Shown piece after piece: positions 16,429-26,058 of a stretch of DNA of 64,000 bases. Origin of the DNA: Haloquadratum walsbyi J07HQW1 (lineage in GTDB: Archaea; Halobacteriota; Halobacteria; Halobacteriales; Haloferacaceae); contig KE356560.1 of assembly GCA_000415965.1 (NCBI GenBank), positions 3,031,985 through 3,095,984 of the forward strand. The letters are read 5' to 3'. The notes below the pieces were generated by a model that saw only the letters and a program-made list of their open reading frames with translations, did not search any database and was not told where the DNA came from. Within the stretch, counting starts at the first letter, position 1. Each line of letters starts with the position of its first letter. The translations under genes were made by a program, and so were the position numbers.

Positions 16429-16849
16429 GACATCCTCCTCCGCCTGAATCTCAAAAATTCCGACCACAGCACGAGCACGTCTGTGACGTGTTTCGGTCGG
16501 TCGGCGAGGATGCCATGTCTCCCCCGCGGTGTGCTCCAACAGCGTCCTGAATCGGTCAAACTCCTATCCATCGAATTTCAGCACGTTCCCCAGAGACAAC
16601 TCGACGCCTCTATTAGCGTATGCAATCACAGGGTAGTCATTGATCCCGAGATTACTCCCGACCGTGTTGCCGGACACGTCCTCAACGGGGGTTTCGATCG
16701 TGCAGATAATGAGGGGTTCCCAATAGTCGCCGTTTTTCTGCTTTTTCTCTCATCGGTGAACGACTCAGTAAGTTCTTCGAGAGCTCGCTGAGTTAACTGA
16801 GAATACCAGGTCATTGTATCGCTCGTGGTCTTTTCATTCGCGCTTGAGC
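16429..16849 (-). pseudogene. Decayed tnpB (IS1341 type), middle part with zinc knuckle
   Basis: Read in shifting frames on the minus strand, the segment gives LKRE-KDHERYNDL, then QLTQRALEELTESF, then QKNGDYWEPLIICTIETPVED, then VSGNTVGSNLGINDYPVIAY, and finally NTSQTCSCCG. These follow the order of haloarchaeal TnpB: helical N-region, beta region, RuvC-I and the first zinc knuckle. At least two frameshifts and two stops are present, and the RuvC-I aspartate (normally GIDLG) reads SNLG. The rest of the zinc ribbon is missing. The sequence passes directly into a right-end-like terminus at 16429-16448. The MITE copy A abuts it at 16850. Confidence 0.65.
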
Positions 16850-16994
16850 TGCTCTGTTGAATAGCGGTGCTGACCGAGGGTGAGGGGGAGAGGGTGGGGG
16901 TCGGAATTTGAGTCGGCTTGCTGGCGATTGTTGTGAGTGATCTCAAGACTGGTCTCGTCTCACCGTGGCTCAGAGACCGCTTTTCAACACGGCG
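16850..16994. mobile_element. MITE copy A, 145 bp, 8-bp target duplication
   Basis: The ends are imperfect inverted repeats starting TGCTCTGTTGAATAGC and, from the other side, CGCCGTGTTGAAAAGC. The flanks GCTTGAGC (16842-16849) and GCTTGAGG (16995-17002) match at 7 of 8 bases. The interior is nearly identical to copies at 30893 and 60359. It has no coding capacity, so it would depend on a transposase supplied elsewhere. Confidence 0.85.
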
Positions 16995-17346
16995 GCTTGA
17001 GGTGGCTTCGGACGGAGACGAAAGCTCGCCAGGTTCGCCACACTGTCGCTGGGAGTACGGACAAGCGACATCCCACACCTGTTGATGTTTACTTGGTTTT
17101 GCTCGATATGATATGTACGGATTGTTTCCAGCAGTGAACTCTCCCGGTGACACGGGAAACTCGCGCTGCGTTCCGTTTCGACCACGTTCATGAGCAGCTA
17201 TCAAAAACAGGGAATTAGAGGTACGACTGGGGTCGAATATCCGGGCGTGCTATCGACAGTACGACAGGCGATGATCCATCACCCCTGCAGCGAAATATCA
17301 ACTCAGATATTAAATCTAGGAATATGATGCCACCGTTCCGCAAACA
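16995..17346. other. Decayed, probably transposon-derived stretch
   Basis: About 200 bases on the right of MITE A are locally GC-richer and carry interrupted minus-strand frames (PCHRESSLLETIRTYH, LASFRLRPKP) that resemble fragments of insertion-sequence proteins. I cannot assign them. The rest up to the atpH promoter is AT-rich with no gene. Confidence 0.4.
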
Positions 17347-17354
17347 CCTTATAC
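17347..17354 (+). promoter_or_regulatory. Probable TATA box of the ATP synthase operon
   Basis: CCTTATAC, preceded by the purine-rich CGCAAACA, lies about 32-39 bases before the atpH ATG. This is the expected distance for a start site just before the gene and a very short leader. Confidence 0.5.
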
Positions 17355-17385
17355 GCCGATTGCGGAATATCTTATTGATACGAGT

Positions 17386-17718
17386 ATGCCGAGACCAGAG
17401 GTTCTCGAACGGATCAAAACAGCCGAAGATGAGGCAGCAGAAATTATCGACGAAGCCGAGGTTGAGCGTGAAGAGCGGATTGCAGCGGCAGAAGAGAAGG
17501 CTGAGACGATTCGTGAGGAAGCACAACAAGAGGCTGATGAATACGAATCCAAGCGGCTCTCGGAAGCCCGCGAGGAAATTGAGACCGAGCGCGAGCAAAT
17601 TATCGAGGAGGCAAACACAGCACGGAAACAACTGATTGAATCCGCAGAGGACCGAATTGATCAAGCCGTTGAGTATACAATCAACCAGTTCGAAGAGGAA
17701 GTAAATGCTCAGACCTGA
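17386..17718 (+). CDS. atpH: A-type ATP synthase subunit H (peripheral stalk)
   Basis: This 110-aa protein is an almost continuous charged alpha helix with heptad character (EVLERIKTAEDEAAEIIDEA and repeated Glu/Ala/Arg), as in AhaH/AtpH. It pairs with subunit E as the right-handed coiled-coil peripheral stalk that holds the catalytic head against the membrane subunit I. It is the first gene of the atpHIKECFABD cluster. Its last 14 bases overlap the start of atpI, implying coupled translation. Confidence 0.93.
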   Translation: MPRPEVLERIKTAEDEAAEIIDEAEVEREERIAAAEEKAETIREEAQQEADEYESKRLSEAREEIETEREQIIEEANTARKQLIESAEDRIDQAVEYTINQFEEEVNAQT

Positions 17719-20044
17719 ACAGATGAGTCGAGTGTCTGTGACTGGCTCCAAACAGGTGTTGGAGACAGTCGTTGAGACGACACATGATCTCAATCTGTTT
17801 CATATCACTGATTACGATGGGTCATGGGACGGATTTGACCCTGGTGGATCGATTCATGGTGCAGAAACAGCCGCAGACCAACTTGTAACGGTTCGATCAC
17901 TAAAAAGTATCCTCGGCGTTGATGAGGAGGATGCTGGACCAACACGAATCGTTACCGAAGAGACAATTTCCGAAGAACTCGAATCAATCCGAACGACTGT
18001 CAATCGACTCGATGACCGTCGACAGGAATTACGACAAGAACTTCGAGAAATCGAAGATCAGATCGAAGCCGCAGAGCCATTTATTGAGCTCGGCATTGAC
18101 TTAGACTTACTGACGGGGTACGATACACTACAGGTAGCTATCGGTCGTGGTGACCGACAGACAGTCGAACAAGCAATCGTTGATAACGATTCACTCAGCA
18201 CATATGAGATATTTACTGGTAGTGATATACTAGCTATCTTCGCCCGCCCAACGGATACCGCGAGCGACACAGCACTCACTGATGCACTCGTCGGCGCTGA
18301 GTTTGTCTCGGTTGATTTACCAACACCCATACAAAAGCAGACAACTTCGGACACAGAATCGGCATCCGAAAATAACGCCGCTTTTGACGATGATGCGCAG
18401 GTGTCGCCGACAGAGTATGTTCTCAGCCTTGACGAGAGACGTCAGCAGTTGGAGGCAGAACTCCAAGAGATTGAAGAGGAATTAGAGGCTGAACGTGATG
18501 ATACCGCTGGATTTCTACTTGCTGCAGAAGAAAAACTGGCGATTGATGCTCAAAAGGCAGAGGCGCCACTCTCGTTTGCAACAACACAGAATGCATTTAT
18601 TGCTGAGGGATGGATCCCGAGCTCACGTTATAGCGAATTGACACAAGCGCTCACGGCGGCAGTTGGGGACCATGTCCAAGTTGATGAAATCGAGCGTGCA
18701 ACGTTCTCTGCAAGCGGCGATGATCACGTGCGTGAGGATATTCCCGCAGAGAGTGGTGGTGGTAGCGACGCAGGTACACCCACACCAACAGCTGCGGATG
18801 GAGGAGATGTTGATTCAGATGCTCGTGCTGACGGTGGAAATGCAGTCGTGATGGATGAGGATGAGCCGCCGACAGTGCAGGATAATCCGGGTGCAGTCAA
18901 ACCATTCGAGATCCTTGTTCAAGCGGTCAATCGACCAAGTTATTATGAGTTTGATCCGACTATTATTCTCTTTTTGACATTCCCTGCCTTCTTTGGGTTC
19001 ATGATTGGGGATCTTGGATATGGATTGATTTACACCGGGATTGGGTACTATCTATATACTAGCTTCACAGATCGTCCAGCATTCCGTAGTATGGGTGGTA
19101 TAACGATTGCTGCTGGGTTTTTCACTATTATCTTCGGGATTCTATATGGAGAGATATTCGGACTCCATCTGATTGCGACATACCTTTGGGAAGGAGTCGT
19201 TGGGCTCTCGCATGCTCCGATAGAAAAGGGGCTTTCACCCGCTGGTATTGAGTGGGCTCGTGGATGGCTCGTTGTGAGCGTGTTAGTCGGAGTCGCCCAT
19301 CTCAACATTGCATGGATTTTTGGATTCTTTGAGGATCTTGAACTCCATGATGGAAAACACGCGTTTATTGAAAATGGGTCGTGGCTTCTGATGATGAACG
19401 GATTCTGGATATGGGTATTCAGTGATGCCCTCCGCCCAGTCGCTCCAGAGTTCATCTACACAACCTTCTCAGCAGAGGGTGTACTTCCGCTTGGATTCAA
19501 CGGATTCCCTGCAATGGAATTATTTACTGTGCCAGGGGTAGGAGCAATTACGATTCCACTTGCGGTATTTATTCTGGGACTTGTTCTTCTTGTGGTTGGT
19601 GAACCGGTTGAAGCCATTGAATTCCTCAATGTCCTTGTGAACGTCTTGTCATACACACGACTTGCTGCGGTGTTACTTGCCAAAGCGGCGATGGCATTCA
19701 CAGTGAATCTTCTGTTCTTCGGTGTGTATGTCACTGGGACTGGTAATGAGGCTGAGTGGCATTTCGGCCTTGGAAAGATGCCACAGATTGGGGAGGTCTC
19801 TCACGGACACGAAGTCACCGACATCATGTTTGGTGGGCTTATCCATGGTGATGCAGCGACGATTCTGATTGGAATGGTCGTACTCATACTTGGTCACATA
19901 CTTGTTCTTGCACTTGGCGTGACAAGCGCAGGACTGCAGGCGGTTCGACTTGAGTATGTGGAGTTCTTCAATAAGTTCTTCGAGGGCGGAGGACGTGAGT
20001 ACAATCCGTTCGGATATGAGCGAAAGTTCACGACTGAGGATTGA
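17705..20044 (+). CDS. atpI: A-type ATP synthase subunit I (membrane stator, a-like)
   Basis: The 779-aa protein is the large stator subunit that carries the proton half-channels. The cytoplasmic N-domain (about 1-400) has two coiled-coil arms, ESIRTTVNRLDDRRQELRQ and ERRQQLEAELQEIEEELEA, and an acidic Gly/Asp-rich loop at about 340-385. From about 415 on there are seven to eight membrane helices (IILFLTFPAFFGFMIGDLGYG and others). The essential arginine is expected in NVLSYTRLAAVLLAKAAM. The start MLRPEQMSRVSVTG at 17705 overlaps atpH. Length and order fit the haloarchaeal family. Confidence 0.95.
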   Translation: MLRPEQMSRVSVTGSKQVLETVVETTHDLNLFHITDYDGSWDGFDPGGSIHGAETAADQLVTVRSLKSILGVDEEDAGPTRIVTEETISEELESIRTTVNRLDDRRQELRQELREIEDQIEAAEPFIELGIDLDLLTGYDTLQVAIGRGDRQTVEQAIVDNDSLSTYEIFTGSDILAIFARPTDTASDTALTDALVGAEFVSVDLPTPIQKQTTSDTESASENNAAFDDDAQVSPTEYVLSLDERRQQLEAELQEIEEELEAERDDTAGFLLAAEEKLAIDAQKAEAPLSFATTQNAFIAEGWIPSSRYSELTQALTAAVGDHVQVDEIERATFSASGDDHVREDIPAESGGGSDAGTPTPTAADGGDVDSDARADGGNAVVMDEDEPPTVQDNPGAVKPFEILVQAVNRPSYYEFDPTIILFLTFPAFFGFMIGDLGYGLIYTGIGYYLYTSFTDRPAFRSMGGITIAAGFFTIIFGILYGEIFGLHLIATYLWEGVVGLSHAPIEKGLSPAGIEWARGWLVVSVLVGVAHLNIAWIFGFFEDLELHDGKHAFIENGSWLLMMNGFWIWVFSDALRPVAPEFIYTTFSAEGVLPLGFNGFPAMELFTVPGVGAITIPLAVFILGLVLLVVGEPVEAIEFLNVLVNVLSYTRLAAVLLAKAAMAFTVNLLFFGVYVTGTGNEAEWHFGLGKMPQIGEVSHGHEVTDIMFGGLIHGDAATILIGMVVLILGHILVLALGVTSAGLQAVRLEYVEFFNKFFEGGGREYNPFGYERKFTTED

Positions 20045-20417
20045 ATCAGTCCCTCCGGTCTTTCCGCTGGGTATCTCTTCTTTTACTCTAATCGATAGAG
20101 CCGATACTCTCGAAATAATGATTGTATAAGATGGTGAGATAATACGAATGGTATATCGATGCTCTGCTTATCCTGAAGAGAGCGTCACTGTCACAAGATG
20201 AATTATCTTCTCAAGCAATCGTGTCGTTTGGAACCTGAAGTTGCGTATCCTGACATATCTCATAAATTTCTTTGATACCAATCCATCTCATTCTGTCACT
20301 GTATCAGAGAGAATCTATCTCCTCATACTCATAGTCGGTGCGTTTGGGAAGCTTTATGAGATTTGTCTGTCCATCTACGTATGTTCGGAAACGACATTAC
20401 GGTCGTGATTTAATACA
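20045..20417 (+). promoter_or_regulatory. Long gap before atpK with a probable internal promoter
   Basis: This 373-base AT-rich gap interrupts an otherwise tight operon. A GGGAAGCTTTATGAG run at about 20346-20360 resembles BRE plus TATA and would start transcripts about 30 bases before the atpK ATG. No gene or IS end is recognised in the rest. A separate promoter would suit the c-ring subunit, which is needed in many copies per enzyme. Confidence 0.45.
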
Positions 20418-20654
20418 ATGATTGGACTACTACAGCAGGCTCAGGAAGCTGCACCAGCTATCGAACCGTCCGCCGCCGCCGCAATTGCACTCGGTCTTGC
20501 CGCCCTCGGCGCAGGTTATGCAGAGCGTGGGATTGGCGCCGCTGCGATGGGCGCTATCGCAGAGGATGACAGTCTCTTTGTTACCGGGCTTATTCTTACC
20601 GTCCTTCCAGAGACGATTCTCATTCTCGCACTTGTCGGGTTCTTCCTTATATAA
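20418..20654 (+). CDS. atpK: A-type ATP synthase subunit K (c-ring proteolipid)
   Basis: The 78-aa protein is two hydrophobic helices joined by a short polar loop, the classical rotor-ring subunit. Helix 1 covers about residues 18-42 with the Gly/Ala pattern LGLAALGAGYAERGIGAAAMG. Helix 2 covers about 52-78 and contains the ion-binding carboxylate E65 in VLPETILILAL. A short Gln/Glu-rich N-terminal piece precedes helix 1. It follows the long intergenic gap and is followed after 21 bases by atpE. Confidence 0.95.
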   Translation: MIGLLQQAQEAAPAIEPSAAAAIALGLAALGAGYAERGIGAAAMGAIAEDDSLFVTGLILTVLPETILILALVGFFLI

Positions 20655-20675
20655 TACTTCTCGTTGGTTTTATTA

Positions 20676-21257
20676 ATGAGTTTGGACACCGTCGTTGAAG
20701 ATATTCGGGACGAAGCACGCGCGCGTGCAAGTGAGATCAAAGCAGATGCAGACGAACGCGCAGAGACAATTATTGAGGAAGCAGAGGATGATGCAGAGGA
20801 TATCCTCGAAGAACGGAAACAGGAAGTCGAAGAGCAAATCGAACGCGAGCGCGAGCAAGCGCTCTCAAGTGCGAATCTTGAGGCAAAGCAAAACCGCCTC
20901 GAGGCACGACGTGACGTTCTTGACGATGTTTTTGACCGCGTTGAGGATGAACTTGCATCGCTCCCAGAAGCAAAACGAAAGGAGTTAACCAAACCATTAG
21001 TGACCGCAGCAATCGCTGAATTTGGTGATGATGAGACAGTCAAGATGTATGCTCGCGCCGATGATGCTGACCTTCTCAATTCACTGTTAGAGGAATACGA
21101 AAGGGTAGAGTATGCCGGAAAGTATGACTGTCTCGGGGGAGTCGTTGCTGAGGGACAGCAATCTCGCGTCCGAGTGAATAATACGTTCGACTCAATTCTT
21201 GATGCTGTCTGGGAGGACACACTCGGAGACGTCAGCGAACAGTTATTTGATCAATGA
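20676..21257 (+). CDS. atpE: A-type ATP synthase subunit E (peripheral stalk)
   Basis: Subunit E forms the peripheral stalk with H and caps the catalytic A/B subunits. Residues 1-85 are a long charged helix (MSLDTVVEDIRDEARARASE, then repeats of Glu, Arg and Lys), and residues 90-193 form the globular C-terminal head (MYARADDADLLNSLLEEYE, CLGGVVAEGQQSRVRVNNTFDS). The ATG at 20676 was chosen over a TTG four codons earlier. The stop overlaps the ATG of atpC in an ATGA arrangement. Confidence 0.94.
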   Translation: MSLDTVVEDIRDEARARASEIKADADERAETIIEEAEDDAEDILEERKQEVEEQIEREREQALSSANLEAKQNRLEARRDVLDDVFDRVEDELASLPEAKRKELTKPLVTAAIAEFGDDETVKMYARADDADLLNSLLEEYERVEYAGKYDCLGGVVAEGQQSRVRVNNTFDSILDAVWEDTLGDVSEQLFDQ

Positions 21258-22303
21258 GTGTATCAGGTTCCAATCCGGAGTACGTAACAGCACGGGTCAA
21301 AGCACGAGAAAGTGCATTGTATGGCGATGAGGAGTATCGGAAGTTGGTTCGGATGACGCCAGCAGAAATTGCACGTCTGATGGAAGAATCCGATTACGAA
21401 CGAGAGATCAATGCGCTTGGGTCTCGATACTCCGGTGTTGATCTGATTGAATATGCATTGAATCAGAATCTCGCAAGGCAGTTTGATGATTTACTCCGAT
21501 GGGCAGATGGTCGCTTATATGACCTTATTGCACGGTATTTGAGAAAATTTGACGCGTGGAATGTCAAGACGCTTATCCGTGGTATCTACTCAGGAGCGGA
21601 TGCAGATACTGTTGATGATGATTTAATTCGAGCTGGGGAGTTCGATGATGAACTGCTCGATAGTCTTCTTGATGTTGGGAGTATCGAGGAGATTGTCGAA
21701 CGGTTATCAACAGCGGGGACAATCTATGGGTCAGAACTTAATTCAGCCTATGATGATTATGATGAGAGTGGAGTGCTCATACCGCTTGAGAATGCTGTCG
21801 ATCGGACATACTACGAGCAGTTACTTGCTGATCTCACAGTTGATGAGGCGACGGCACAATACCGTGAATTCCTTGAAGCCGAAATTGACTTTCGAAACGT
21901 TCAGAATGCGTTCAGACTTGCACAAAGCGGCGCAGATATTGACCCTGCAGCGTATTATATCGATGGCGGGTCGTTGTTCACCGCGACTGAACTGACGACA
22001 CTCGCACAGAATAGAAACGAGCTTATCGAGGCAATCCGTGGGTCTCGTTATGGTGATGATCTTTCTGAGGCACTCAATCAAATCGAGACCGCAGACAGTC
22101 TTATTCAGTTCGAACGCGCACTTGATAATGCATTGTTAGAATACTCCGATACGCTCGGAACAGTACATCCATTGTCTGTGACCCCTGTTGTCTCATATAT
22201 CCTTGCCAAAGAGCGGGAAGTCGATAATATTCGTGCAATCGCCCGCGGACGTGAAGCAGGGTTAAGTGATGATGAAATTGAGCAGGAGTTTGTGCAACGA
22301 TGA
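21254..22303 (+). CDS. atpC: A-type ATP synthase subunit C (rotor-ring adaptor, d-like)
   Basis: The 349-aa helical protein is the funnel-shaped socket that joins the central shaft (D/F) to the K ring. Family features are the N-terminal NPEYVTARVKARESALYGDEEYRKL and MTPAEIARLMEESDYEREI, then FDAWNVKTLIRGIYSG repeated as NVQNAFRLA, and the end SYILAKEREVDNIRAIARGR. It starts inside the atpE stop and ends overlapping the atpF start, so translation of E-C-F is coupled. Confidence 0.95.
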   Translation: MSVSGSNPEYVTARVKARESALYGDEEYRKLVRMTPAEIARLMEESDYEREINALGSRYSGVDLIEYALNQNLARQFDDLLRWADGRLYDLIARYLRKFDAWNVKTLIRGIYSGADADTVDDDLIRAGEFDDELLDSLLDVGSIEEIVERLSTAGTIYGSELNSAYDDYDESGVLIPLENAVDRTYYEQLLADLTVDEATAQYREFLEAEIDFRNVQNAFRLAQSGADIDPAAYYIDGGSLFTATELTTLAQNRNELIEAIRGSRYGDDLSEALNQIETADSLIQFERALDNALLEYSDTLGTVHPLSVTPVVSYILAKEREVDNIRAIARGREAGLSDDEIEQEFVQR

Positions 22304-22629
22304 GCCAAGAGATTGCAGTCGTCGGCAGTCCAGAGTTTACAACAGGATTTCGGCTCGCCGGGGTCCGAAAGTTCGAAACTGTCCCAGACGAACATAAAGA
22401 TGAACAGCTTGATCAGGCCGTGGAGTCGGCACTTGGTGACGATGATGTTGGAATCATTGTAATGCATAGTGATGATCTCGAACACCTCTCTCGAACCGTC
22501 CGCGAAGATGTCGAGACAAGCATCGAACCAACGCTTGTGACTCTTGGTGGTGGAGCAGGTGCTGGCGGCCTTCGTGATCAAATTAAACGAGCCATTGGGA
22601 TCGACCTGATGGAAGAAGACGAATCATAA
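22300..22629 (+). CDS. atpF: A-type ATP synthase subunit F (central shaft)
   Basis: A 109-aa Rossmann-like protein that sits on subunit D in the rotating shaft. It shows the family opening EIAVVGSPEFTTGFRLAGVR, then GIIVMHSDDLEHLS and PTLVTLGGGAGAGGLRDQIKRAIG with the terminal helix. The start overlaps the atpC stop by four bases. Confidence 0.94.
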   Translation: MSQEIAVVGSPEFTTGFRLAGVRKFETVPDEHKDEQLDQAVESALGDDDVGIIVMHSDDLEHLSRTVREDVETSIEPTLVTLGGGAGAGGLRDQIKRAIGIDLMEEDES

Positions 22630-22652
22630 CGTAATTCAACATAATTTATCTT

Positions 22653-24410
22653 ATGAGCCAGACAGAACAAGCAATTCGTGAGGATGGCGTTATCAGAAGT
22701 GTCAGTGGTCCTGTCGTGACTGCACGTGGACTCGATGCCCGAATGAACGATGTTGTCTATGTGGGTGATGAGGGGCTGATGGGCGAGGTCATCGAGATCG
22801 AAGATAATGTCACGACAGTGCAAGTATATGAAGAGACATCCGGAATCGGTCCTGATGAACCAGTCAGAAACACAGGTGAGCCACTCAGTGTCGATCTGGG
22901 ACCAGGATTACTTGATACGATTTATGATGGTGTTCAGCGCCCACTCGATATTCTTGAGGACAAGATGGGAAGTCCCTATCTTGATCGAGGCGTCGATGCT
23001 CCAGGGATCGAACTTGATACCGAATGGGAGTTTGAGCCAACTGTCAATGAGGGTGATACCGTCGAATCCGGCGATGAGGTTGGTATCGTTGAAGAGACAG
23101 TAACGATTGATCACAAGGTACTCGTCCCGCCAAATTACGAGGGTGGTGAGGTAACCACTGTCAACGCTGGTGAGTTCACCGTTGAGGAGACCGTTGTTGA
23201 GCTTTCGAGTGGTGAATCGATTCAGATGCGACAGGAGTGGCCAGTCCGGGAACCTCGACCGACCGTCGAGAAGAAAACGCCACGTGAGCCACTCGTCTCT
23301 GGACAGCGGATTCTTGATGGATTATTCCCAATCGCAAAAGGTGGAACAGCAGCGATCCCAGGACCGTTTGGATCCGGAAAAACAGTCACACAGCATCAAC
23401 TGGCGAAGTACGCCGATGCAGATATCATCATTTACGTTGGATGTGGGGAACGTGGAAACGAGATGACGGAAGTCATCGATGATTTCCCCGAACTTGAGGA
23501 TCCATCGACGGGAAATCCGCTTATGGCACGAACATCACTTATTGCGAACACATCGAATATGCCGGTCGCTGCACGTGAATCCTGTGTATATACAGGAATC
23601 ACTATTGCAGAATTCTACCGTGATATGGGGTATGATGTTGCATTGATGGCTGATTCCACGTCGCGGTGGGCTGAGGCAATGCGTGAAATCTCCTCGCGAC
23701 TCGAAGAAATGCCTGGTGAGGAGGGCTATCCCGCGTATCTTGCTGCACGATTGGCGCAATTTTATGAGCGAGCCGGCTACTTCGAGAATGTCAATGGGAC
23801 CGAGGGATCGGTTTCAGCAATTGGTGCTGTATCCCCACCGGGAGGGGATTTCTCAGAGCCAGTGACACAAAACACACTTCGAATTGTGAAGACATTCTGG
23901 GCACTGGATGCTGACCTTGCTGAACGTCGGCACTTCCCATCGATTAATTGGGATGAGTCATACTCACTATATAAGGAACAACTCGACCCATGGTTCCAAG
24001 AGAATGTCGAGGATGACTGGCCGGAGGAACGACAATGGGCTGTTGACGTGCTCGATGAAGAGAGTGAACTGCAGGAAATTGTGCAACTTGTCGGAAAAGA
24101 TGCATTACCAGACGATCAACAACTGACACTCGAAGTCGCACGGTATCTCCGCGAGGCATATCTTCAACAGAACGCATTCCATCCGGTTGACACATACTGC
24201 TCTCCAGAAAAAACATATCTTATCCTGACAGCGATTCATCGATTCAACGATGAAGCGTTTGAGGCGCTTGATGCTGGGGTACCGGTCGATGAGATTATCA
24301 ACATCGACGCGGCACCACGATTAAATCGGATTGGCGTTCAAGACGATTACGAGGAGTATATCGCGACACTCAAAGAAGACATCGCCACACAATTACAGGA
24401 GCTTTACTGA
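22653..24410 (+). CDS. atpA: A-type ATP synthase catalytic subunit A
   Basis: Catalytic subunit of 585 aa that makes ATP at the A/B interface. The Walker A loop is GPFGSGKTV at 237-245. The bulge region specific to A subunits lies at about 115-195 ([15 protein letters not shown]). [35 protein letters not shown] (here split in reading) marks the Walker B and catalytic region, followed by [14 protein letters not shown]. No intein is present, unlike some archaeal homologues. It ends one base before the atpB start codon. Confidence 0.97.
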   Translation: MSQTEQAIREDGVIRSVSGPVVTARGLDARMNDVVYVGDEGLMGEVIEIEDNVTTVQVYEETSGIGPDEPVRNTGEPLSVDLGPGLLDTIYDGVQRPLDILEDKMGSPYLDRGVDAPGIELDTEWEFEPTVNEGDTVESGDEVGIVEETVTIDHKVLVPPNYEGGEVTTVNAGEFTVEETVVELSSGESIQMRQEWPVREPRPTVEKKTPREPLVSGQRILDGLFPIAKGGTAAIPGPFGSGKTVTQHQLAKYADADIIIYVGCGERGNEMTEVIDDFPELEDPSTGNPLMARTSLIANTSNMPVAARESCVYTGITIAEFYRDMGYDVALMADSTSRWAEAMREISSRLEEMPGEEGYPAYLAARLAQFYERAGYFENVNGTEGSVSAIGAVSPPGGDFSEPVTQNTLRIVKTFWALDADLAERRHFPSINWDESYSLYKEQLDPWFQENVEDDWPEERQWAVDVLDEESELQEIVQLVGKDALPDDQQLTLEVARYLREAYLQQNAFHPVDTYCSPEKTYLILTAIHRFNDEAFEALDAGVPVDEIINIDAAPRLNRIGVQDDYEEYIATLKEDIATQLQELY

Positions 24411-24411
24411 A

Positions 24412-25857
24412 ATGAAAGAATATCAAACTGTTACTGAGATTAGTGGTCCGCTCATATACGCTGAGGTTGATGAGCCAATTGGCTATGATGAGATTGTCGA
24501 GATTGAAACGCCGAATGGTGATATCAAGCGAGGACAAGTACTCGAATCTGAGGATGGACTTGTCGCCATTCAGGTCTTTGAGGGAACATCTGGGATTGAC
24601 ACGAATGCGTCGGTTCGGTTCACCGGCGAGACGCTCAAAATGAAAGTTACGGAGGATCTGTTGGGTCGAGTGCTCGATGGGTCAGGACAACCAATCGATG
24701 GTGGTCCGGAGATTCTCGCTGATGAACGTCGAGAGATTGTCGGTGCTGCAATCAATCCATATGCTCGGGAGTATCCCGAAGAGTTCATTCAAACGGGTGT
24801 TGCTGCTGTGGATGGCATGAACACACTTGTTCGTGGTCAAAAGCTCCCGATTTTCTCTGGGTCGGGATTACCACACAATGAATTAGCACTACAAATTGCT
24901 CGACAGGCAACAGTGCCTGAGGAGGAGAATGCAGACAATAGTGATGACGGTGACGATGACGCAGACGACGGTTCAGAATTTGCTGTGATCTTCGGAGCAA
25001 TGGGAATTACCGCAGAGGAGGCAAACGAGTTCATGGAGGACTTCGAGCGTACCGGTGCGCTTGAGCGCTCAGTCGTCTTTATGAATCTTGCAGACGATCC
25101 GGCTGTTGAACGGACTGTCACTCCTCGAATGGTCTTGACAACCGCGGAGTATCTTGCATTCGATAAAGGGTATCATGTCCTTGTTATTCTAACCGATATG
25201 ACGAATTACTGTGAGGCTCTTCGTGAAATTGGTGCTGCTCGCGAGGAGGTTCCCGGACGACGTGGATATCCTGGATACATGTATACTGACCTGGCAACGC
25301 TGTATGAGCGCGCTGGACGTATCGAGGGGCGCGAAGGGTCTGTAACACAGATTCCGATTCTCACGATGCCAGGTGACGATGATACCCACCCAATCCCAGA
25401 TCTGACCGGATACATTACCGAAGGGCAGATCTATGTTGATCGGGATCTAAATAGTCAGGGGGTTCAACCACCCGTTAATGTCCTTCCAAGTCTATCACGA
25501 TTGATGGATGATGGAATCGGTGAAGGATTAACCCGCGAGGACCACGCTGATGTTTCTGATCAGATGTATGCTGCGTACGCTGAGGGCGAGGATCTTCGTG
25601 ATCTGGTGAATATTGTCGGGCGTGAGGCGCTCTCGGATCGTGATAATAAGTATCTCGACTTTGCTGATCGCTTCGAGACAGAGTTCATTGACCAAGGGTT
25701 TGAGGTCAATCGATCAATCGATGAGACGCTTGAGATTGGATGGAATCTACTTTCGATGCTTCCAAAAGAGGAGCTCAATCGAATTGACGAAGAGCTGATC
25801 GAGAAATATTATCGCGAAGAGACCGCTGGCGAAACAGCAGAAATCGCTGCAGAATAG
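24412..25857 (+). CDS. atpB: A-type ATP synthase regulatory subunit B
   Basis: Non-catalytic nucleotide-binding subunit of about 481 aa. As usual for B subunits, the P-loop is replaced by SGSGLPHN at 149-156. [22 protein letters not shown] and [21 protein letters not shown] are conserved. Between about residues 172 and 187 there is a run of Asp/Ser/Asn ([15 protein letters not shown]), a surface insertion of a kind seen in halophiles. The ATG at 24412 gives the family start [15 protein letters not shown]. Translation follows atpA almost without gap. Confidence 0.96.
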   Translation: MKEYQTVTEISGPLIYAEVDEPIGYDEIVEIETPNGDIKRGQVLESEDGLVAIQVFEGTSGIDTNASVRFTGETLKMKVTEDLLGRVLDGSGQPIDGGPEILADERREIVGAAINPYAREYPEEFIQTGVAAVDGMNTLVRGQKLPIFSGSGLPHNELALQIARQATVPEEENADNSDDGDDDADDGSEFAVIFGAMGITAEEANEFMEDFERTGALERSVVFMNLADDPAVERTVTPRMVLTTAEYLAFDKGYHVLVILTDMTNYCEALREIGAAREEVPGRRGYPGYMYTDLATLYERAGRIEGREGSVTQIPILTMPGDDDTHPIPDLTGYITEGQIYVDRDLNSQGVQPPVNVLPSLSRLMDDGIGEGLTREDHADVSDQMYAAYAEGEDLRDLVNIVGREALSDRDNKYLDFADRFETEFIDQGFEVNRSIDETLEIGWNLLSMLPKEELNRIDEELIEKYYREETAGETAEIAAE

Positions 25858-26058
25858 CGATAAGACGCTCACCATCTTCTTTGTTGTCGATTAGAGTCAA
25901 ACATTGAATATATCTCTCGTGTAAGTCATAACGCACTGAGTAGAGAAATTAACTGAGTGATGATACTCAGGGTCAGATCATACTATGAGAGGGCGCTGAC
26001 GGTGTATATTCATAAATTCAAAACCTTTAGCATCTCTGTGGATAATTATATTGTATAA

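Noticed and set aside
16626-17204. A continuous 192-codon minus-strand frame across MITE A as a real gene
   Set aside because: It runs through the whole MITE and joins unrelated flanks; the MITE-derived part recurs in the other copies, so it is an accidental fusion frame.
20516-21220. 234-codon minus-strand Ser/Arg-rich frame across atpK/atpE
   Set aside because: It is the antisense shadow of well-supported ATP synthase genes.
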